64,000 nt of DNA from Massilia sp. YIM B02769 (GCF_030411995.1 NZ_JASNRC010000017.1:1-64000); one strand, 5' to 3'; positions 7,978 to 19,266 are shown, counted from the stretch's first letter. The notes: generated by a model not told the origin, from the sequence alone. Program-made: numbers and translations.

Positions 7978-10647
7978 TTACTTCGCCGTCATGGCTTGCC
8001 TGATACGCACGCAGCGCTCGTCTTCCTGCAGCGTGTCGAGCAGGGCCCGGCGGGTGCCGGCCGACAGCCCGGTGTACTTGCCGGCTGCCGCTTCCAGGCG
8101 CTTGACGCTGGCCGGGGTGCAGGTGGCCGGGATCAGCGTGCCGGCGTACGCGCGCATGTAGACCGGGCCGGCATCCTTGTCGACCTGCGGCAGCCTGGCC
8201 AGGCGCGCCGCGGCGGTCTGCTCGGACAGGGCGCCCTGCTCGGCCGGATACAGGCTGCCCATCGCGGTGCGGATCTTCGAGAACGGCTGTTTGGTCTGCA
8301 GGTCTTCGACAGTGGCCAGCCACTGCGCCTTGACCTGCGCATCCGGACGCACGACGGTGGCGGCAATCGCGGCGGCCTGGCCGGTGTCCGACTTGTCGCG
8401 CGCGGCTTCGCTTTCCACCAGCGCGGCGGCGCCGGCCACGTTGTAGCGGTTCAGGCGGCGGATGATGGACCAGCGCAGGTCCTGGCTCACGTTCAGGCCT
8501 TCGACCGTGGTGCTGCCGGCCAGGATGCCTTGCTGGCGATCGAGTGCGGCCGGGCTGGAGGCGAGGTTCAGCCACGTGCCGAACCAGGCGCGCTGGAAGT
8601 TCTCGTTGCCCTTGTTCGCCTGCACCCCGTTCCAGGCCATGTCTTCGAGCCCGATGCGGGTCTGCTTGGCCCAGGACGAGTCCAGGTTCATCGCATCCAG
8701 GTACTGGCTGGACGCGGCCACCTTGCCCAGCACGTCGTTGAGCAGCGTGTAGTCCTGTTCCAGCGGCGCGTTGGTCAGCGCGGTCTGAATGAAGTCGTTC
8801 AGCGGCAGCTGGCCGTCGCGCACGCCGTCCCACAGGCTTTGCCACAGCATCGAGCGCAGCAGGGCGTCGTCGACTTTCGCCAGGTTGCCGCGCGCGGTGT
8901 CGAACGAACGCTTGTCCAGCTGGACCTTCACGAAGCCCCAGTCCTGGTAATTCGGGTAGACCAGGTCCGGGCAAGCCGTACCGACCAGGCCGGGCACCTT
9001 GGTGGTGGCGCCGGAGTAGGTGACGGCCACGTTTTGGGCCAGGGCCAGCTTGCCGCCCTCGGCCTTGAAGGTCGCGACCTGCACGCGCTGTTCGCGCAGG
9101 GTCGGCAGCGCACGGCTGGCGGCGCTCTGCTTCAGCGTGAAGGTGCTGATCTTGCCGGCCTTGCAGCTGAAGTCAGCGGCCACCGTGTTCACGCCCGCTT
9201 CGTACAGCCATTGGCGGGTCCAGCCAGACAGGTCGCGGCCGGCGGCCTGGCCCAGGCTGCCGATGAAGTCTTCCAGCTTCGCGTTCTGGTACGAATACTT
9301 GGCCAGGTAGTTGTGCACGCCCTTGCGGAAGGTCTCCGCGCCCAGCAGGTGGCGCAGCTGGGCCAGGGTCGAGGCGCCCTTCGAATAGGTGATCGCATCG
9401 ATGTTGTCGAAGGCGTTTGCGGTCGACGCCACCGGCACCTCGATCGGGTGGGTGGTGACCTTCTGGTCCTGGGCGTACGCCGCCTGCTTGCCGCCGGAGT
9501 AGAAGGCCTGCCAGGCATCCTTGAATTCGGTCGCTTCGGCGGTGGCCAGGGTACCCATGAAGGAGGCGAAGCTTTCGTTCAGCCACAGGCCGTTCCACCA
9601 CTGCATGGTGACCAGGTCGCCGAACCACTGGTGCGCCATTTCGTGCATGATCACCGAGGCCAGCGACTGGCGCTGGGCATCGGTCATCTTCGCCTTGTGC
9701 AGGAAGCGGCCTTCGGCAAAGGTGATGGCGCCGGCGTTTTCCATGGCGCCATACAGGAAGTCGGGCACCAGCAGCTGGTCGTATTTCTCGAACTGGTAAG
9801 GGATGCCGAAGTACTGGTCGAAGAAGGCCAGGCCATCCTTGGTGTAGCGGAACCAGTCTTCCGGCGTCACCTGGGCGGCGACCGACTGGCGCGCGAACAG
9901 GCGCATCGGGTACTTGCCGCTCTTGTCTTCCCAGACTTTATATGGACCCGCATGCAGCGAGAAGTTGTAGGGGCTGAGCTTTTTCGTGGTCGGGAAGGTC
10001 CAGCGGCGCAGGGCGCCCAGGTCTTCGATTTTCGTTTCGCGGGTGGTCGAGACCACGTGCCAGTCGGCCGGCGCGGTGGCGGTCACCTGGTAGGTGGCTT
10101 TCAGGTCGGGCTGGTCGAACACGGCGAACATCTGGTGCGCGGCGGCCGGCTCGAAGTGGGAATAGGTGTAGACGCGGCCGTCGACCGGGTCGACCATGCG
10201 GTGCAGGCCTTCGCCGTTGGTGCTGTGCAGGCGTTCGTAGGCGATGACGACGGTGTTGCGGCCCTTGGCCAGGTCGGCGGCGGCGATGGTGACGAACCAG
10301 TTGTTGTACTTCGCGTCGACCTGCTTGCCGTTGACGGTGACCGATTTCACGGTTGCCTTGTCGAGGTCGATCGTCAGCGGCGCGGCGTTGTCAGCCAGGT
10401 CGAAGCTGGCGCTGGTGACACCGCTGAAGGTCTCTTTGCCGGTCAACGCGAATTCCAGGGCGTAGGCGACGTTCGACACGCGCGCCGAGCGGGCGGCGGC
10501 ATCCTGTTGCGAGAGGAAGGCGTTTTCGGCGCGGACCGGCGTGGAAGGTGCCGCGTGGGCGGCGCTGAAGACAAAGGCGGATGCGACGGCAAGCGCGATG
10601 GCGCGTGGTGCGAAGATAGTCAATGCGGTTCCTTGAGAACGTGCCAT
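7978..10647 (-). CDS. M1-family zinc aminopeptidase, exported
   Basis: This is a PepN/ERAP-like aminopeptidase. It shows the exopeptidase motif GAMEN (about residue 300) and HEMAH followed 18 residues later by NE in LWLNES, the HExxH-x18-E zinc site (about 334). The following ERAP-like helical C-terminal half is complete, giving about 889 residues. The N-terminus carries a hydrophobic leader ending in SAAHA, so the enzyme should be periplasmic and release N-terminal residues from peptides. ATG 10647 is used here. A TTG at 10623 has a better ribosome site (AAGGAA, 6 nt upstream) and would give a tidy signal peptide of about 24 residues. Confidence 0.9.
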   Translation of the reverse strand: MARSQGTALTIFAPRAIALAVASAFVFSAAHAAPSTPVRAENAFLSQQDAAARSARVSNVAYALEFALTGKETFSGVTSASFDLADNAAPLTIDLDKATVKSVTVNGKQVDAKYNNWFVTIAAADLAKGRNTVVIAYERLHSTNGEGLHRMVDPVDGRVYTYSHFEPAAAHQMFAVFDQPDLKATYQVTATAPADWHVVSTTRETKIEDLGALRRWTFPTTKKLSPYNFSLHAGPYKVWEDKSGKYPMRLFARQSVAAQVTPEDWFRYTKDGLAFFDQYFGIPYQFEKYDQLLVPDFLYGAMENAGAITFAEGRFLHKAKMTDAQRQSLASVIMHEMAHQWFGDLVTMQWWNGLWLNESFASFMGTLATAEATEFKDAWQAFYSGGKQAAYAQDQKVTTHPIEVPVASTANAFDNIDAITYSKGASTLAQLRHLLGAETFRKGVHNYLAKYSYQNAKLEDFIGSLGQAAGRDLSGWTRQWLYEAGVNTVAADFSCKAGKISTFTLKQSAASRALPTLREQRVQVATFKAEGGKLALAQNVAVTYSGATTKVPGLVGTACPDLVYPNYQDWGFVKVQLDKRSFDTARGNLAKVDDALLRSMLWQSLWDGVRDGQLPLNDFIQTALTNAPLEQDYTLLNDVLGKVAASSQYLDAMNLDSSWAKQTRIGLEDMAWNGVQANKGNENFQRAWFGTWLNLASSPAALDRQQGILAGSTTVEGLNVSQDLRWSIIRRLNRYNVAGAAALVESEAARDKSDTGQAAAIAATVVRPDAQVKAQWLATVEDLQTKQPFSKIRTAMGSLYPAEQGALSEQTAAARLARLPQVDKDAGPVYMRAYAGTLIPATCTPASVKRLEAAAGKYTGLSAGTRRALLDTLQEDERCVRIRQAMTAK

Positions 10648-10794
10648 GAGCGGCACGGATGCGAATCGCGCAAGAATATCATGAGTGCAATTAAGGATGC
10701 ACCCCGAACTTATATATGCATAGCGCCCGTATTGACGGGCGCTATGCGTTTTACTCATGTACTGCAAAAGGCGACGCTGAGCCGCCGGAGGTGC

Positions 10795-11853
10795 TTACGC
10801 CGACAGCGCCGGATAGTCCGTATACCCCTCGCTGCCCTGGCCGTAGATGACTTCCGCGCGCAGCGGATTGAGCTCGGCGCCTTGCTGCAGGCGTTGCGGC
10901 AGGTCGGGGTTGGCGATGAACCAGAGGCCGAAAGCGATCGCGTCGGCCTTGCCTTCGGTGAGCAGCTTCTCGGCGGTTTCGACCGACATCTTTTCGTTGG
11001 CGATGAAGGGGCCGCCGAATTCCTGCTTCAGCAGCGGGCCGAGACTGTCTTCACCAACGGCTTCGCGCGCGAAGATGAAGGCGATGCCGCGCTTGCCCAG
11101 CTCGCGCGCCACGTAGCCAAACGTTTCGGCCGGGGTCGAATCGCCCATGTCGTGCGAGTCGCGGCGCGGCGCCAGGTGCATGCCGACGCGGTCGGCGCCC
11201 CAGACGTCGATGCAGGCATCGGCGACTTCCAGCAGCAGGCGGGCGCGGTTCTCGATCGAACCGCCGTATTCGTCGGTGCGTTGATTGGTGCTGTCTTGAA
11301 GGAACTGGTCGAGCAGGTAGCCGTTGGCGCCGTGTACTTCCACGCCGTCGAAGCCGGCCAGCTTGGCGTTCTCGGCGCCCTTGCGGTAGGCGGCCACGAC
11401 CTCGGCGATTTCCGCCGTTTCCAGCGCGCGCGGGGTGGTGTACTCGCGCTTCGGACGCACCAGGCTCACGGTGCCGGCAGGCTTGATGGCGCTCGGCGCG
11501 ACCGGGGCGGCGCCGTCCAGGAACACCGGATCGGAAATACGGCCGACGTGCCACAGCTGCAGCACGATGCGCCCGCCGGCGGCGTGCACGGCATCGGTGA
11601 CTTTCTTCCAGCCCGCTACCTGCTCGTCAGACCAGATGCCCGGCGTATCGGCGTAACCGACGCCCATCGGGGTCACCGAGGTGGCTTCGGACAGGATCAG
11701 GCCGGCGCTGGCGCGCTGCACATAATATTCGGCCATCAGCTCGTTCGGGACGCGGCCTTCGCCAACGGCGCGGGCGCGGGTCAGCGGCGCCATGATGATG
11801 CGGTTCGGCAGCTCCAGGGCGCCAATCTTGATCGGGTCAAACAGGGTCGTCAT
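10795..11853 (-). CDS. nemA: Old yellow enzyme family alkene reductase (NemA/XenB-like)
   Basis: The 352-residue protein is an FMN TIM-barrel ene-reductase that uses NAD(P)H to reduce activated alkenes, quinones, nitro compounds or N-ethylmaleimide. The N-terminal NRIIMAPLTRAR, the central HGANGYLLDQFLQDSTNQR and the following YGGSIENR are typical. Near the C-terminus the usual FGRxFIANPDL reads FGLWFIANPDL, so the Arg that often touches the FMN phosphate is Leu; some family members vary here. It is divergent from the gdx gene, leaving 149 bp for both promoters. An electrophile-detoxification role is inferred from the family. Confidence 0.85.
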   Translation of the reverse strand: MTTLFDPIKIGALELPNRIIMAPLTRARAVGEGRVPNELMAEYYVQRASAGLILSEATSVTPMGVGYADTPGIWSDEQVAGWKKVTDAVHAAGGRIVLQLWHVGRISDPVFLDGAAPVAPSAIKPAGTVSLVRPKREYTTPRALETAEIAEVVAAYRKGAENAKLAGFDGVEVHGANGYLLDQFLQDSTNQRTDEYGGSIENRARLLLEVADACIDVWGADRVGMHLAPRRDSHDMGDSTPAETFGYVARELGKRGIAFIFAREAVGEDSLGPLLKQEFGGPFIANEKMSVETAEKLLTEGKADAIAFGLWFIANPDLPQRLQQGAELNPLRAEVIYGQGSEGYTDYPALSA

Positions 11854-11943
11854 TCTTGCTCCTTGTGCAATAGGGTGTGCAAATTCAGCTGGCGGCCATC
11901 TTAAAGGATGCGCGAAATTCCTGCCGAGACCGGTCCATTTTTA

Positions 11944-11965
11944 CCGGCGCGCTATACTGCGCCGG
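11944..11965 (+). promoter_or_regulatory. gdx promoter region: TATACT box inside a GC-rich hairpin
   Basis: CCGGCGC (11944-11950) and GCGCCGG (11959-11965) form a perfect stem whose loop holds TATACT (11953-11958), a good -10 hexamer. A clear -35 was not found. If this -10 is used, transcripts would start near 11,965 and carry only the short ACGA hairpin before gdx. As RNA, the same stem followed by ATTTTT could instead act as a terminator for upstream readthrough. Confidence 0.4.
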
Positions 11966-11976
11966 ATTTTTCGACA

Positions 11977-11990
11977 CGCGGACGACCGCG
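11977..11990 (+). promoter_or_regulatory. ACGA-loop hairpin upstream of gdx: possible half of a guanidine-II (mini-ykkC) riboswitch
   Basis: CGCGG-ACGA-CCGCG is a perfect 5-bp stem closed by the ACGR tetraloop that defines each hairpin of the guanidine-II riboswitch. It sits right before the ribosome site of a Gdx/SugE-type guanidinium exporter, the classic target gene. The known motif has two such hairpins. Only one was found here; the upstream hairpin at 11944 lacks ACGR. It could be a degenerate or one-hairpin version, or chance. Confidence 0.45.
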
Positions 11991-12002
11991 AAAGGGTGAG
12001 GG

Positions 12003-12323
12003 ATGAGCTGGTTCTACTTGGTGATCGCGGGACTGCTGGAAGTGGCCTGGGCAGTGGGTTTGAAATACACGGAGGGGTTCACGCGGCCGGTGATCTCCGG
12101 CTTCACGCTGCTGGCGATGCTGGGCAGCGTCGGCATGCTGGGCCTGGCGCTGAAGGAGCTGCCGCTGGGAACGGCGTACGCGGTGTGGACGGGGATTGGC
12201 ACCATCGGCACGGCCGTGTTCGGGATGTGGATGCTGGGCGAGCCGGCGGGGGCGGTGCGGCTCGGATCGATCGGCCTGATCGCGCTGGGGATCATCGGGC
12301 TGAAGCTGGTCGCGCATGCTTGA
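12003..12323 (+). CDS. gdx: SMR exporter, Gdx/SugE type (guanidinium/quaternary ammonium)
   Basis: The 106-residue protein has four membrane helices and the conserved Glu13 of small multidrug resistance proteins in GLLEVAWAVGLKYTEGFTR, a sequence typical of the Gdx (guanidinium/proton antiporter) branch rather than EmrE. It acts in the inner membrane as an antiparallel dimer and exports guanidinium, with some members moving quaternary ammonium compounds. The start is ATG 12003, 6 nt after AAAGGG. The ACGA-loop hairpin just upstream suggests guanidine control. It is divergent from the ene-reductase gene. Confidence 0.9.
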   Translation: MSWFYLVIAGLLEVAWAVGLKYTEGFTRPVISGFTLLAMLGSVGMLGLALKELPLGTAYAVWTGIGTIGTAVFGMWMLGEPAGAVRLGSIGLIALGIIGLKLVAHA

Positions 12324-12665
12324 TCGGGAACGTGTCGGCGTCATGTAGGGTGGGCATTCGTAGTGCTGGCATTTAGCCAGCCCTACTGCCCACGCGGTGA
12401 GGCGCTCGCGTGGTTGCGGCTTCGTTCACACGGCGGCCGATGGGCGTCGAAACGGCAAGAAGAGATCAGTCGAGACAGCGATGCTCTTCAATGCACGTGT
12501 TGGATGACGGCGCAGCACGTGGCCGAATGGATGCGTGCGTACCGCGTGGGCACGGAGTGCCCACCGTACGGTCGAGGCCGCGTCATCAGGCACGCACCAT
12601 GCCATCGAAAACGGACGAAAAAAAGGCGCCTCATGAGGCGCCTCGGTTGTCCACGACAGGATCGA
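12324..12665. repeat. Gene-free stretch with GTGGGC/GCCCAC palindromic repeats
   Basis: One unit runs from GTAGGGTGGGC (about 12,344) to GCCCACGCGG (about 12,397) with a long loop. A second, compact unit, CCGCGTGGGC-ACGGA-GTGCCCACCGTAC, lies at about 12,542-12,569. Both belong to the repeat family also present at 20.8, 31.3 and 42.1 kb. No open frame here has gene-like properties. Confidence 0.55.
12617..12643 (-). terminator. Terminator of the DUF3297 gene
   Basis: On the minus strand a perfect palindrome of AGGCGCCTCA and its complement (12624-12643) is followed by a run of T (A run 12617-12624 on the plus strand). Confidence 0.7.
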
Positions 12666-12914
12666 TCAGCGGTAAAACGCCTCGACCTTGCCCTTCAGCT
12701 TGATCAGCATCGGCTTGCCCTTGCGGTCCAGGGTCTTGCCGGCGGCGACTTTGATCCAGCCTTCGCTCAGGCAGTATTCTTCGACGTCGAAACGGTCCTT
12801 GTCGTTGAAGCGGATGCCGATTTCCTGCTGGAAGACGTCGCGGTTATGGAAAGGGCTGCTCGGGTCGATCGAGAGCCGGTCTGGGAGTGGGGGGAGGGTG
12901 GCGGTATCGTTCAT
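12666..12914 (-). CDS. DUF3297 family small protein
   Basis: The 82-residue product (start MNDTATLPPLPDRLSIDP; core YCLSEGWIKVAAGKTLDRKG) matches the DUF3297 family, a short conserved protein of unknown function widespread in proteobacteria and often about 80-90 residues long. The start chosen is ATG 12914; an extension to 12962 would add unconserved residues. The gene has its own terminator and lies between gdx and the kinase gene. No enzyme motif is apparent. Confidence 0.75.
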   Translation of the reverse strand: MNDTATLPPLPDRLSIDPSSPFHNRDVFQQEIGIRFNDKDRFDVEEYCLSEGWIKVAAGKTLDRKGKPMLIKLKGKVEAFYR

Positions 12915-12995
12915 GGGCCGAATTATCCAACATAACCGCGCGCCGTACAACGGCGCACGCAAGTGGAACCGTCAAACCCGCTGCCCGGCTCCCTC

Positions 12996-15900
12996 TTACG
13001 CCCCCTCAGCCCGCGCACGGCGCGCGCGCGCCAGCAGCAAGGCCTGTTCCAGGTCCGCCAGCCCGGCCGGTTTGGTGAGATGGGTGTCGAAGCCGGCGCT
13101 GGCGGAGCGGTTGCGGTCGAGCTCGCCGCCCCAGCCGGTCAGGGCCACCAGCACCATCGCCTCCATGCCCGGCGCGGCGCGGATGCGCTCGGCCACTTCG
13201 TAGCCGTTCAGTCCTGGCATGCCGATGTCGAGGATCGCCAGGTCGGGCCGCAGGGCCAGGATGCGCCCCAGGGCCTGTGCGCCGTTGTGCACCGCTTCGG
13301 CCGCATGCCCGGATGCCTCCAGCAGGCTGGACAGGAGACTGGCCGCGTCGACATTGTCGTCGGCAACCACGATGCGCAGACCCGCCGGTTGTGGCGATGC
13401 CGCCGGCGCCGCGGCGCCGTCCGTGTGCCGTTCTCCGCCGGCGTCCGTCACCGGCAACCGGATCGTGAAGGTCGTGCCCTGGCCAGGCCCCGCGCTGTCG
13501 ACCGCCACGCTGCCGCCATGCATCTCGACCAGGCTGCGCACCAGCGACAGGCCGATGCCGAGGCCGCCCTGCGCGCGTCCCATGTTGCGCGACACCTGGC
13601 TGAACAGCTCGAACACGTGCGCCTGTTCCTCGCGTGGGATGCCCATGCCGGTGTCCGCCACCGCGATCGCCACCATGCCGTCCTCGAGCCGCGCCGACAG
13701 ACGGATGCTGCCGCCCGGCGGCGTGTACTTCACCGCGTTCGTCAGCAGGTTGCCGAGGATCTGGGCCAGCCGGGTCGGATCGGCGTGCAGGCGCACGGCC
13801 TGGTCGGGCAGCGCGACGTCGAAGGCGTGACGGGCCGCCTCGATCGACGGCAGCGCCGCTTCGACCGCATTCGTCACCGCGTCCTGCAGGTCGAGGATCC
13901 GGCGCTGCAGGACGATCTTGCCGCTGTTGATGCGCGACACATCCATCAGGTCGTCGATCAGGTGCACCATCTGGCGCAGCTGGCGGTCCATCATCTCGTG
14001 CACCCTGGCGCCGGCCTGGGTGCCGGGCGGGGCCAGGCGCATCAGGTCGAGGCCGGTGCGCAGCGGCGCCAGCGGGTTGCGCAGTTCGTGGGCGAGGGTG
14101 GCCAGGAACTCGGTCTTGCGCCGGTTCGCTTCCGACAGATCGGCGGCCAGCTGGCGCAGCGCTTCCTCGGCCTGGCGGCGCGCGGTGACGTCGGTGAACA
14201 GGATGCCGATGCGCAGCTCTTCCGGCTCGCCGATCGGCATCGCGTACACGTCCCACCAGTAGCCCATGGCGGCGGAGTGTTCGGTGAAGCGGATCGCCTG
14301 GCGCGACAGGGCAACCTGGCCGTAGCGCGCTATCCATTTCGGCTCGATGTCCGGCACCATTTCGCGGATGGTCTTGCCGGCGGCATCGACCAGGCCTGAC
14401 TGCTTCTGCATGGAGGCGTTGACTTCTTCGAAGCGGTAGTCGCACGGCTCGCCCTGTTCGTCCACCAGGACCTGGACAATGCCGAAGGCTTCGTCGATCG
14501 ACGTGATCAGGGTGCGGTAGCGCTCCTCGGTCACGCGCAGCTGGTCTTGCATTTCCTTTTGCTGGGTGATGTCGATGGTGACCCCGGCCAGCAGGGTCGG
14601 TTCGCCATGTTCGTCGAAGTCGACCCGTCCGCGCGCATTGATCCAGCGGTAGCCGTGCACCGAATCGGTCACGCGGTAGGTGGCGCGGTAGGGTTGCTTC
14701 GCATCGATGGCCAGCCGGATCTGGCGCGAGACCTCGTCCAGGTCGTCGGGGTGGATCGAGGCGGTGAAGCGTTCCAGCGGCGCGTCGGTCGCCAGGTTGG
14801 GCGGCACGCCGAACAGGCTGGCCAGGTTGCGGTCGGCCGTCAGCCGGTCGCGGCGGATGTCCCAGATCCAGCTGGCCACTTCGCCGGCCGACAGCGTGGC
14901 TTCGATGCGGATGCGGGCGTCGCGCAAGGCTTCCTCGTCCTGCTTGCGCGCGGTGACGTCGGCCGCGGTGCCGATCATGATGGTGCTGCCGGCGTCGTCG
15001 CGTTGCGCGATGCCGCTCAGTTCCAGCCAATGCACGTCGCGCGCCGGCAGGCGGTGGAAGCGGCCGGTGAAATGGAAGCGGGTGCCGTTGCGCACGGCAT
15101 CGTCGGCCGCCTGGCGGAAGGCGGGCGCATCGTCGGGATGCAGGTAATCGCGCAGCAGTACCTCGGCCGTGACGATCGGGTTGCCGGGCGCGATATTGAA
15201 GATGTCGTACATGCGTGCGTTTTCCCAGGTGCCCTGGTCGCGCGTCACGTCCCAGGTCCAGATGCCGAGCTGGGCCGCTTCGGCGGCCAGGTGCAGCTGG
15301 GCTTGGGTCTTGCGCACGCGGTCTTCCGACGCTTCGGCCGCGATGCGCTTGCCCTGTTCGCGCGTGGTCTCATCGCGCGCGTCGCTGGCGCTGCGCAGCG
15401 CGCTGACGTCGTTCATCGAGATCACGGCGCCGAGGACCTGGCCAACGCCGTCGAGCAGGGCGCGGCCGCTGACCTGGACATCGCGCCGCTCGCCGCCCGG
15501 GGTCATGACGACGATCTGGGCGCCTTCGACACGCTCGCCGCGCAGGGCGCGGTACAAAGGAATCTCGTCGACGCCGAGCGGGGTGCGCGCATCGGCATGG
15601 TAGAGGTGGTAGTGCTGCGCCCATTGGTCGAAGGGGAGCGGCAGTTCGTCGAGGCCGTGGATGGCGCGCGCCGCCTCGTTGAAGAAGGTCAGCCTGCCCG
15701 CGGGGTCGCAGGCGACGATGCCGTTCTCCATGCTTTCCAGCACCGCGGCAAGGAAGGAGCGCCCCTCCGAGCCGGCATGGTGCCGGCCGTTCCGCTTCTC
15801 CTTGCGCATGCTGAACGCTTCGCGCATCACCTTGCCGAAACCGATCACCGTGACACCGTCCGCGTCGAGGATGGCGTTCACGATGCCGTCGCAGAACACG

Positions 15901-16181
15901 GTGCTGCCGTCCTTGCGCAGGTGCCAGCGCACGTCCGAGGAGCGTCCCAGCGCCAGGGCCGTGCCCAGCTCCGTCTTCGGCGCGTCGGTGGCCCGGTCTT
16001 CCGGCGTGAAGATCATGCTGGCCGGCTGGCCGATCGCCTCCTGCGCGCTCCAGCCCAGCAGCAGCTCGGCGCCACGCGACCATTCCACGATCTCGCCCGC
16101 GGCATCGAGCAGGATCATGGCGTGTTCGACGGCATGGTTGGCGAGGAGACGGTAACGCTGATCGGAAGAAAGCTGGTGCAT
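12996..16181 (-). CDS. Hybrid sensor histidine kinase with five PAS domains and a receiver
   Basis: The protein has about 1,061 residues. Five PAS/PAC units fill residues about 10-670; no membrane helix is seen, so it should be a cytosolic sensor. A HisKA helix follows with the phospho-His in ATLAHELRNPLAPL. Then comes an ATPase domain (N box LGNLLTNAVKYTPPGG, G1 DTGMGIP, G2 GGLGIGLSLVRSL), and a C-terminal receiver with the acidic pair VADDN, the phospho-acceptor Asp in LAILDIGMPG and Lys in THLTKP. ATG 16181 was preferred to a TTG at 16235. It is divergent from the AraC gene, whose product may share its control region. The signal is unknown. Confidence 0.88.
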   Translation of the reverse strand: MHQLSSDQRYRLLANHAVEHAMILLDAAGEIVEWSRGAELLLGWSAQEAIGQPASMIFTPEDRATDAPKTELGTALALGRSSDVRWHLRKDGSTVFCDGIVNAILDADGVTVIGFGKVMREAFSMRKEKRNGRHHAGSEGRSFLAAVLESMENGIVACDPAGRLTFFNEAARAIHGLDELPLPFDQWAQHYHLYHADARTPLGVDEIPLYRALRGERVEGAQIVVMTPGGERRDVQVSGRALLDGVGQVLGAVISMNDVSALRSASDARDETTREQGKRIAAEASEDRVRKTQAQLHLAAEAAQLGIWTWDVTRDQGTWENARMYDIFNIAPGNPIVTAEVLLRDYLHPDDAPAFRQAADDAVRNGTRFHFTGRFHRLPARDVHWLELSGIAQRDDAGSTIMIGTAADVTARKQDEEALRDARIRIEATLSAGEVASWIWDIRRDRLTADRNLASLFGVPPNLATDAPLERFTASIHPDDLDEVSRQIRLAIDAKQPYRATYRVTDSVHGYRWINARGRVDFDEHGEPTLLAGVTIDITQQKEMQDQLRVTEERYRTLITSIDEAFGIVQVLVDEQGEPCDYRFEEVNASMQKQSGLVDAAGKTIREMVPDIEPKWIARYGQVALSRQAIRFTEHSAAMGYWWDVYAMPIGEPEELRIGILFTDVTARRQAEEALRQLAADLSEANRRKTEFLATLAHELRNPLAPLRTGLDLMRLAPPGTQAGARVHEMMDRQLRQMVHLIDDLMDVSRINSGKIVLQRRILDLQDAVTNAVEAALPSIEAARHAFDVALPDQAVRLHADPTRLAQILGNLLTNAVKYTPPGGSIRLSARLEDGMVAIAVADTGMGIPREEQAHVFELFSQVSRNMGRAQGGLGIGLSLVRSLVEMHGGSVAVDSAGPGQGTTFTIRLPVTDAGGERHTDGAAAPAASPQPAGLRIVVADDNVDAASLLSSLLEASGHAAEAVHNGAQALGRILALRPDLAILDIGMPGLNGYEVAERIRAAPGMEAMVLVALTGWGGELDRNRSASAGFDTHLTKPAGLADLEQALLLARARRARAEGA

Positions 16182-16223
16182 GGAGAGCTTGGGCGGGGTG
16201 CGAGCGGCCTGGTGCTCGCAGTT

Positions 16224-16245
16224 TATTGGTATCAATACAATTATA
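16224..16245 (-). promoter_or_regulatory. Kinase promoter with TATAAT box and adjoining palindrome
   Basis: On the minus strand TATAAT (plus 16240-16245) is a perfect -10. TATTG-GTAT-CAATA (16224-16237) is an inverted repeat lying at the expected transcription start, a possible operator for the divergent AraC regulator. No good -35 was seen, which would fit an activated promoter. Confidence 0.45.
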
Positions 16246-16337
16246 GCCCTGTGCGGTGCGCTTTTCCTCGCGCATTTCCCTGCCGGCTTGCAAGAGCTTT
16301 CCTACAAGTATGCAGACGCTGCGGGCCTCCGGCCAGC

Positions 16338-17138
16338 ATGCTAGGATGCCGCTTCGACCGCATTTTCGCCAGGACCGTGCAAGCTCCCGTCTCCCTCTCC
16401 GTCGATCTCGCCATCCGCAGCTATGGCGCCACCTCGGGCGATCGCCACGATTTCGCCCAGCTGGTATTGCCGCTGGCGGGCGAGGTGCAGATCGACATCG
16501 AAGGCCGGGCAGGGCGCCTCGATCCGCTGCACGGCGCGTTCGTCCCGCCCAGCGCATGGCACGCGCAAAGCGGCGCGCACGGCAACCGCTCGCTGATCGT
16601 CGACATCGCGCGCGGCGCCCTGGCGCACGACGCCTTCGCGCGCCTGGCGGACCAGCCCTTCACCCCGCTCGGCGCCGGCGCGCGCAAGCTGGTCGAGTAC
16701 ATGGGCGTGATGCATGCATCGGAGACGATGCCGCAGCCGGCCCGCACCACCCTGCTGCAAGGCTGGATTCCGCTCCTGCTCGACACCCTGGCCTTCGAGA
16801 CGCCGCAGCCGCGTTCGCGCCTGGCGGCCCTGCTGGCTCAGGTCCAGGCCCAGCCCGGCCTGGCCTGGAGTACCGCATCGATGGCGGACGCGGCGCGCAT
16901 GAGCGTGAGCCGCCTGCACGCGCTGTTCCGCGAGGAACTCGACACCAGCCCACACGCCTGGCTGCTGCAGCAGCGCATCGAAGCGGCCTGCCGCGAGCTC
17001 GCCGGCGGCAACCGGCCCATCGCCGAGGTCGCCCTGCGCGCGGGCTTTTCGGACCAGAGCGCCCTGAACCGCGCCTTGCGCCGCCACCGCGACACCACGC
17101 CCGCCGCCTGGCGCCGCGGCGCCCGTGCGCACGACTGA
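16338..17138 (+). CDS. AraC-family transcriptional regulator
   Basis: The product has about 266 residues. The N-terminal part is a cupin-like sensor (LVLPLAGEVQIDIEGRAG, then FVPPSAWHAQSG). The last 100 residues carry the two helix-turn-helix units of AraC proteins (MADAARMSVSRLHALFREEL and IAEVALRAGFSDQSALNRAL). The start is uncertain: ATG 16338 lacks a ribosome site and GTG 16377 is an alternative. It is divergent from one hybrid kinase and followed by another on the same strand. The domain order is the standard one for ligand-responsive activators; the ligand is unknown. Confidence 0.85.
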   Translation: MLGCRFDRIFARTVQAPVSLSVDLAIRSYGATSGDRHDFAQLVLPLAGEVQIDIEGRAGRLDPLHGAFVPPSAWHAQSGAHGNRSLIVDIARGALAHDAFARLADQPFTPLGAGARKLVEYMGVMHASETMPQPARTTLLQGWIPLLLDTLAFETPQPRSRLAALLAQVQAQPGLAWSTASMADAARMSVSRLHALFREELDTSPHAWLLQQRIEAACRELAGGNRPIAEVALRAGFSDQSALNRALRRHRDTTPAAWRRGARAHD

Positions 17139-17242
17139 CACGGCGTGCTTGTCGGGCAGGAAACTAGCCCGTACACTGCGTGCCGGGCCGCGGATTCGTC
17201 CATTTCTCTTCCAACCAAAGCTTCGCTGGCTCGCAAGAGATC

Positions 17243-19168
<1,926 letters not shown>

Positions 19169-19266
19169 TGGCCGGCCGGCGCCAGGATTTGCCAAAAGCG
19201 CGGTAGTCCTGGCCAAGATGTCCGTGCGGGTTGCGTGCAGACTCTCCCGGCAAAGGAGAATCGACC

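Noticed and set aside
10941..10999. Inactive ene-reductase because of the Leu in FGLWFIANPDL
   Set aside because: Other old yellow enzymes vary at this position and the remaining flavin and substrate motifs are intact, so loss of function cannot be claimed.
7759..11904. 1,381-codon plus-strand open frame
   Set aside because: It is antisense to the aminopeptidase and ene-reductase genes, which have clear families. The frame is an artefact of GC-rich third positions.
14547..16337. Upstream extension of the AraC frame to 863 codons
   Set aside because: The first 600 codons are antisense to the hybrid kinase; only the part from about 16338 has AraC features.
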